Below, piece by piece: positions 60,501 through 64,000 of a stretch of 64,000 bases of DNA. Where the stretch lies: positions 135,766,943 through 135,830,942 of the forward strand of contig OY856186.1 in NCBI GenBank assembly GCA_963693315.1, in the 5' to 3' direction. The stretch is from Diogma glabrata (taxonomy: Eukaryota; Arthropoda; Insecta; Diptera; Cylindrotomidae). How positions within the stretch are numbered: the stretch's first letter is position 1; each line of letters opens with the position of its first letter. The notes beneath the pieces are model-generated. The model searched no databases. It was given only the letters and a program-made list of their open reading frames with translations, and had not been told where the DNA came from. Made by a program: the position numbers and the translations under genes.

Positions 60501-62865
60501 TAGGGTTGCACTAGCAAAATTGCCGATTACCGATTAATCGTCTTTCTTTATCTGCCGATACCGATTAATCGGCTGCCGATTATTTGATAAAAATGAGTAA
60601 AACAAATCTACACAAAGAACTTTTTAATTAGACTATTAATTAGAACGCAGGACTTTTCTTTAAAAGTCGGGACAGTTCCACCAAAATCGGGACGCTTTGT
60701 AACCTTAGTTTAAAATAATATGCAAATGTCGCTTTTATTTTTTTAATTTATAGTTCGACAATATTGTTACGATTACAGAAAAATCTAGACGATTACGGTC
60801 ACTTCCAGAAAAATAAAATCAACAAAACACAACAGAAAGTGAATGAAATGAATATTGTTGTTGTTGTCTTCTTCTTAGAAATAGGGTCAACATAAACGAT
60901 TTTATGAATCAAATCAACATAACGTAAAATAATCGAATATTCTAATATTTTCTCAAGGTTTCTGGAAAGTCATGTCGAATTACCTAGAAGTATTGCAGAA
61001 GGTATATAAGAAAATTACCTCTTGTAGTTTTAAATTAGTTTTATTTTAAACCTGCGATAGTGAAGTTAAAATTATAAAAGTGATCTTTAAATTAGTTTTT
61101 GTGTAAAGTTATTTTGTAAATAAAGTTTAAAGTGTTATTAAGTAGAAATAATTTGTGTATTATTTTAAACGTTGTATTACTGGAAATTTCTACAATCAAC
61201 CGTTGGAGTTTCTGAAGCTGTTAAAAGAATATTCTAGTTAGGAATATTGTTTTCCTATTGTTGTGGAACAATTAAGTTGTTGAATACTTAATAAAACCTG
61301 GTGTTTTTGCTTACTAATCAGTGATCGAACTCAGAAGAGATTTGGGAATTGCGTTTATCGAATTGTGAGTTAGGCCAATTCGAAGGAAGGTTAGAAAAAC
61401 GTAACAATATTTAAATAAAAAAATGTTGTAACCGTTGAAAGTGCTTTTTTGCAAATTTCTGGCAACTATTTTCCATTTGTAGGTAAAACAATCTGCAGTC
61501 CTGCTTGCTTATTTTGTACCCAATATCTATAAGTGAACTGTGCCACATTTGGTGAACTCATGTATTTGGGAACGACTTCGTTGTCATTATTTCAAGCATG
61601 GTTACTCTGGTATGGAAATAATAAAAACTTACGACAGAATTAACGAATGGCAAACTTCGAGAACCACACTGCCATTAATGACCGAACGAGAAACTTTGCA
61701 GTTTGCACCGAATTTTTTAACACAAATCGAGTTTTTCCAATCTGAAAGAAACTGTATTTATACTTCTTTTAACGTATAACTAAAAACATTTTAGTCCAGA
61801 CAAAATAGCTTTAGTGAATATTTCATGTTTCTAAGCTTAACGAATGTTTTATTGCCAATTGAATTATATATGTGTTATTATGGTTTTCCATATTATTCAA
61901 TGTTTGTGTGTTTTTGTCACTTTTGAATTAAAATGCAATATTTAAAATATACTTTTTACTGTTTATTTTTAATGAATTATATAGTACCCTTGATCTAGTT
62001 CTGAACTCTTTTTAAATTTATTTTCGGTTACTTTCGATATTTTCTGGGTGCTTCGCAATATTAACCCTACAGACTGTTCAGCCCTCGGAACTATGCTTTT
62101 ACTGGTTTGGAAAAATTTCTGACTGCATGTTTTTAAGCATATACATGATTTTTCTATTATATCGAGTATCTCATAAACTACAAACCTTATGGGTCTGACT
62201 GAAATTTAAGATAAAATTAACCTGTCCACCCAAAATGGCGTAGTTATTAATAAATAAAGTTGTTTTTGTTTGTTTTGCAGGGATGCGATGTAAGGCTATA
62301 AAAAATATACATTTTTACCGAGCCCATTAGCGTATCAAATAAAAAGGCGGCTCAGGATTTTTACATTTATTTTTGAAATTTACACCGCGCATTTTTTGTA
62401 TAATTTTGATTAATAGCAGTCCTTCCATGGTGTTTTTCGCTTCGTTCCGAACCTGATTGACTGAAAAACTTAGAGTTCGGAATGATAGAAAAATTAAAAA
62501 GCTTACAATGAAAAATACAATGATGTCTCAAGTAAGAATTTATGAATGGGTAAAACCAACATTCATGACACAGTTTAGAGAAGTTTCATTTGAAAGAGCT
62601 TTTAATTTAAGTAACATCGCAATTTTTTATATAATTTTCAGACAGATTTGTCATATTTTTAAACAGCCCTAACTCAATCTTATACATTTTTAAAAAGGTT
62701 TTTAACTATAGCTGACTATGGTGTTTTAGAATTTGATATTTGTTGTGTTTAAAATGAAATAAACAATTAAAAACGCATGTCTTGATAATCGGCCGATTAA
62801 TCGGACAAAAAGACCGATACCGATTAATCGGCAAAATGGCCGATTTGGTCATAGTCATAGTGCTT
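60501..62865. mobile_element. Insertion with CCGATTAATCGG ends splitting the endonuclease
   Basis: TTGCCGATTACCGATTAATC near the left edge (60530-60549) is matched inverted near the right edge (62761-62845, three CCGATTAATCGG-type palindromes). No clear target duplication was found, and about 20 endonuclease residues seem missing at the junction. It contains a solo LTR and about 1.3 kb (61430-62720) of unrecognised sequence with short open frames at 61540-61779 and 62457-62672 of unknown nature. Confidence 0.65.
60765..61406 (+). mobile_element. Solo LTR of 642 bp
   Basis: Begins TGTTACG and ends CGTAACA (perfect 7-bp inverted ends with TG..CA), flanked by the 4-bp duplication ATAT (60761-60764 and 61407-61410). 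Inside are a TATA-like GGTATATAAG (61001) and an AATAAA (61119) in the order expected of promoter and polyadenylation signal. No internal retroviral-type genes are present, so it is the product of LTR-LTR recombination. A 4-bp duplication favours a Ty3-type element, but this is not certain. Confidence 0.75.
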
Positions 62866-63058
62866 TATGCCAACATGTTCATGAGTCAGGTCACCATCCA
62901 AACTGGGACGACACTATGATTTTAAAAAGGGGAAAAAACAAAAATAAATTATTGGTTATAGAAATGATTTGCATCAAAAGAGACAGTAATACGTTGAATT
63001 TTCAAACTGATAGCTGTTACTTATCGAAAGGGTATAATTTTGTGTATATAAACAAAAA
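62866..63058 (+). pseudogene. Penelope-like endonuclease, C-terminal part
   Basis: Reads ALCQHVHESGHHPNWDDTMI, KNKNKLLVIEMICIKRDSN and TLNFQTDSCYLSKGYNF to a stop. The H--ESGH-P-WD and E-I-I segments match the usual end of Penelope GIY-YIG domains. It is separated from its first part by the insertion ending at 62865. Confidence 0.8.
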
Positions 63059-63144
63059 CAGCTGACCATACGTTGTTGTGTGATTTGAATATTTATTTAA
63101 ATTTTAATTTTAGTCTTACGTTTAATTACTTCGTTTTTGAGAAA

Positions 63145-64000
63145 ACCTAAGTATTGCATTCATGAGCCAAAAGTGGAATTCTTATCCCCACTTTTTTTTG
63201 CATTTCTCGACGTTTTAGAACCCACTGATTCTACCTACTGATCTTCGTCCGCTGGACGGATTTCAAATTTTTTTTCTAAAAATAGGTTTACTCAATAGAA
63301 AGAGCCGAAAGGACGATGTGTTCGATAACTGTACCGAAAGTGTGTCAAAAAAATCGTCAAGTGTGTCAAAACAAGGAAATTTGCATATTTTTTGCTTAAA
63401 AAACTTTAATTTTAAATTAAAACTAGATTACTGCATTATAAGTTTGTCAAAAAATGTTGTCAAGTGTGTCAAAAGAAAGATTTTGATTTATTTTTTTACC
63501 CAATTTTTTGGAAAAAATAAAATTAATTATTTGTATGTCATGAAATTTTATTATTACTATAGAGAAAGAATTATGTCATTATAAGTTTGTCAAAGAAATA
63601 ATGTCAAGTGTGTCAAAAGAATGATTTTCATTTATTTTTTTTAGAAAATAATAAATTTATTTATTTGGATGAAACGTGATGATCATGATATTATTATTAT
63701 TGAGAATTTTATTGCATTATAAGTTTGTTGAAAAATATTGTCAAGTATGTCAAAAAAATGATTTCATTTATTTTTTTAGCCAATTTTTTGGAAAAAAAAA
63801 ATTTAGCTGTTTGTATGACGTAAATGTGACATGGAAATTTTTGAATTTGTTATAGTTTTTGAAATATTTTTGGAATTTTTAAAAATTTTAAATTTTTGAT
63901 TTTATTATAATTTTTGGAATTTTGGAAAAAGTTTCAATATTTGATATTGTTATAATTTTTGCAATATTTTTAGAATTTTGGAAAAAGTTTGAATTTTTGA
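63145..64000 (+). mobile_element. Family E element, copy E5, running off the window
   Basis: AACCTAAGTATTGCATTCATGAG start (lacking the first 15 bp), shortened GC-rich patch, minisatellite units with GTTTGTCAAAAAATGTTG, then the AT-rich minisatellite from about 63840 to the window end. More diverged than E2-E4. Confidence 0.75.

Larger units (their letters stand above)
57200..63060 (+). mobile_element. Penelope-like retroelement with nested insertions
   Basis: A hammerhead-like motif (57233-57277) lies upstream; then come an N-terminal coding part (57850-58190), reverse transcriptase (58670-59557) and GIY-YIG endonuclease (60310-60500 continued at 62866-63058). Three foreign stretches separate them: about 58200-58670 (with replacement of part of the coding region), a hAT MITE at 59558-60297 and an insertion at 60501-62865. 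The terminal repeats are not otherwise delimited. Decayed and inactive. Confidence 0.85.

Overview
The window is non-genic, repeat-saturated nuclear DNA of an animal, most likely an insect. It is very AT-rich. I see no convincing host protein-coding, rRNA or tRNA gene. Almost everything I can identify is a transposable element, an element fragment or a satellite, and many are inserted into one another. A Jockey-type non-LTR retrotransposon with the three zinc knuckles typical of insect Jockey/I elements is the main argument for an insect; the order cannot be fixed from the sequence alone. The density of nested insertions would suit pericentromeric or other heterochromatin, or a piRNA-cluster-like region.

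Left part (1-13,960): a dispersed minisatellite-bearing element (here called family E; about 1.6 kb when uninterrupted) lies on the minus strand and is split by an array of a 456-bp unit that starts with a near-perfect 342-bp inverted repeat. That array is split in turn by a complete, apparently intact Jockey-like element (3634-7950) with a 13-bp target duplication; removing it restores the 456-bp period exactly. A 2.7-kb tandem duplication (about 8.89-13.96 kb) follows.

13.96-19.7 kb: a decayed minus-strand RNase H-bearing LINE (endonuclease, reverse transcriptase, RNase H, C-terminal zinc knuckle), interrupted by a plus-strand CR1/L2-like LINE fragment. 20.36-27.54 kb: a 7.2-kb hAT element with a perfect 8-bp target duplication and an 18-copy 77-bp subterminal array. 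Its ZMYM1/DUF4371-like transposase is a pseudogene broken by several smaller elements. 27.88-32.34 kb: a second hAT with a perfect 8-bp duplication, holding a further transposon. Two related short retroelement copies (31.2 and 33.4 kb) share the 3' tail of the LINE at 15.8 kb.

34-47.7 kb: foldback elements and MITEs, an inverted pair of Penelope-like termini between two long TA microsatellites, and a LINE (38.1-41.7 kb) with 13-bp target duplication and an AAT tail inserted in a palindrome-rich DNA element. A third hAT (43.4-45.5 kb) contains a fourth, which holds a tRNA-promoter-bearing short element. 47.8-53.2 kb: four tandem or partial E-family units. 55-57.1 kb: a degenerate satellite of about 430 bp. 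57.2-63.06 kb: a Penelope-like element, with a hammerhead-ribozyme-like motif upstream, broken by a hAT MITE and by a further insertion carrying a solo LTR. The window ends inside another E-family copy.

Only the Jockey ORF1/ORF2 pair looks intact enough to be functional. Apart from that pair the genes do not form a pathway; the window is a record of successive insertions whose order can largely be read from their nesting.
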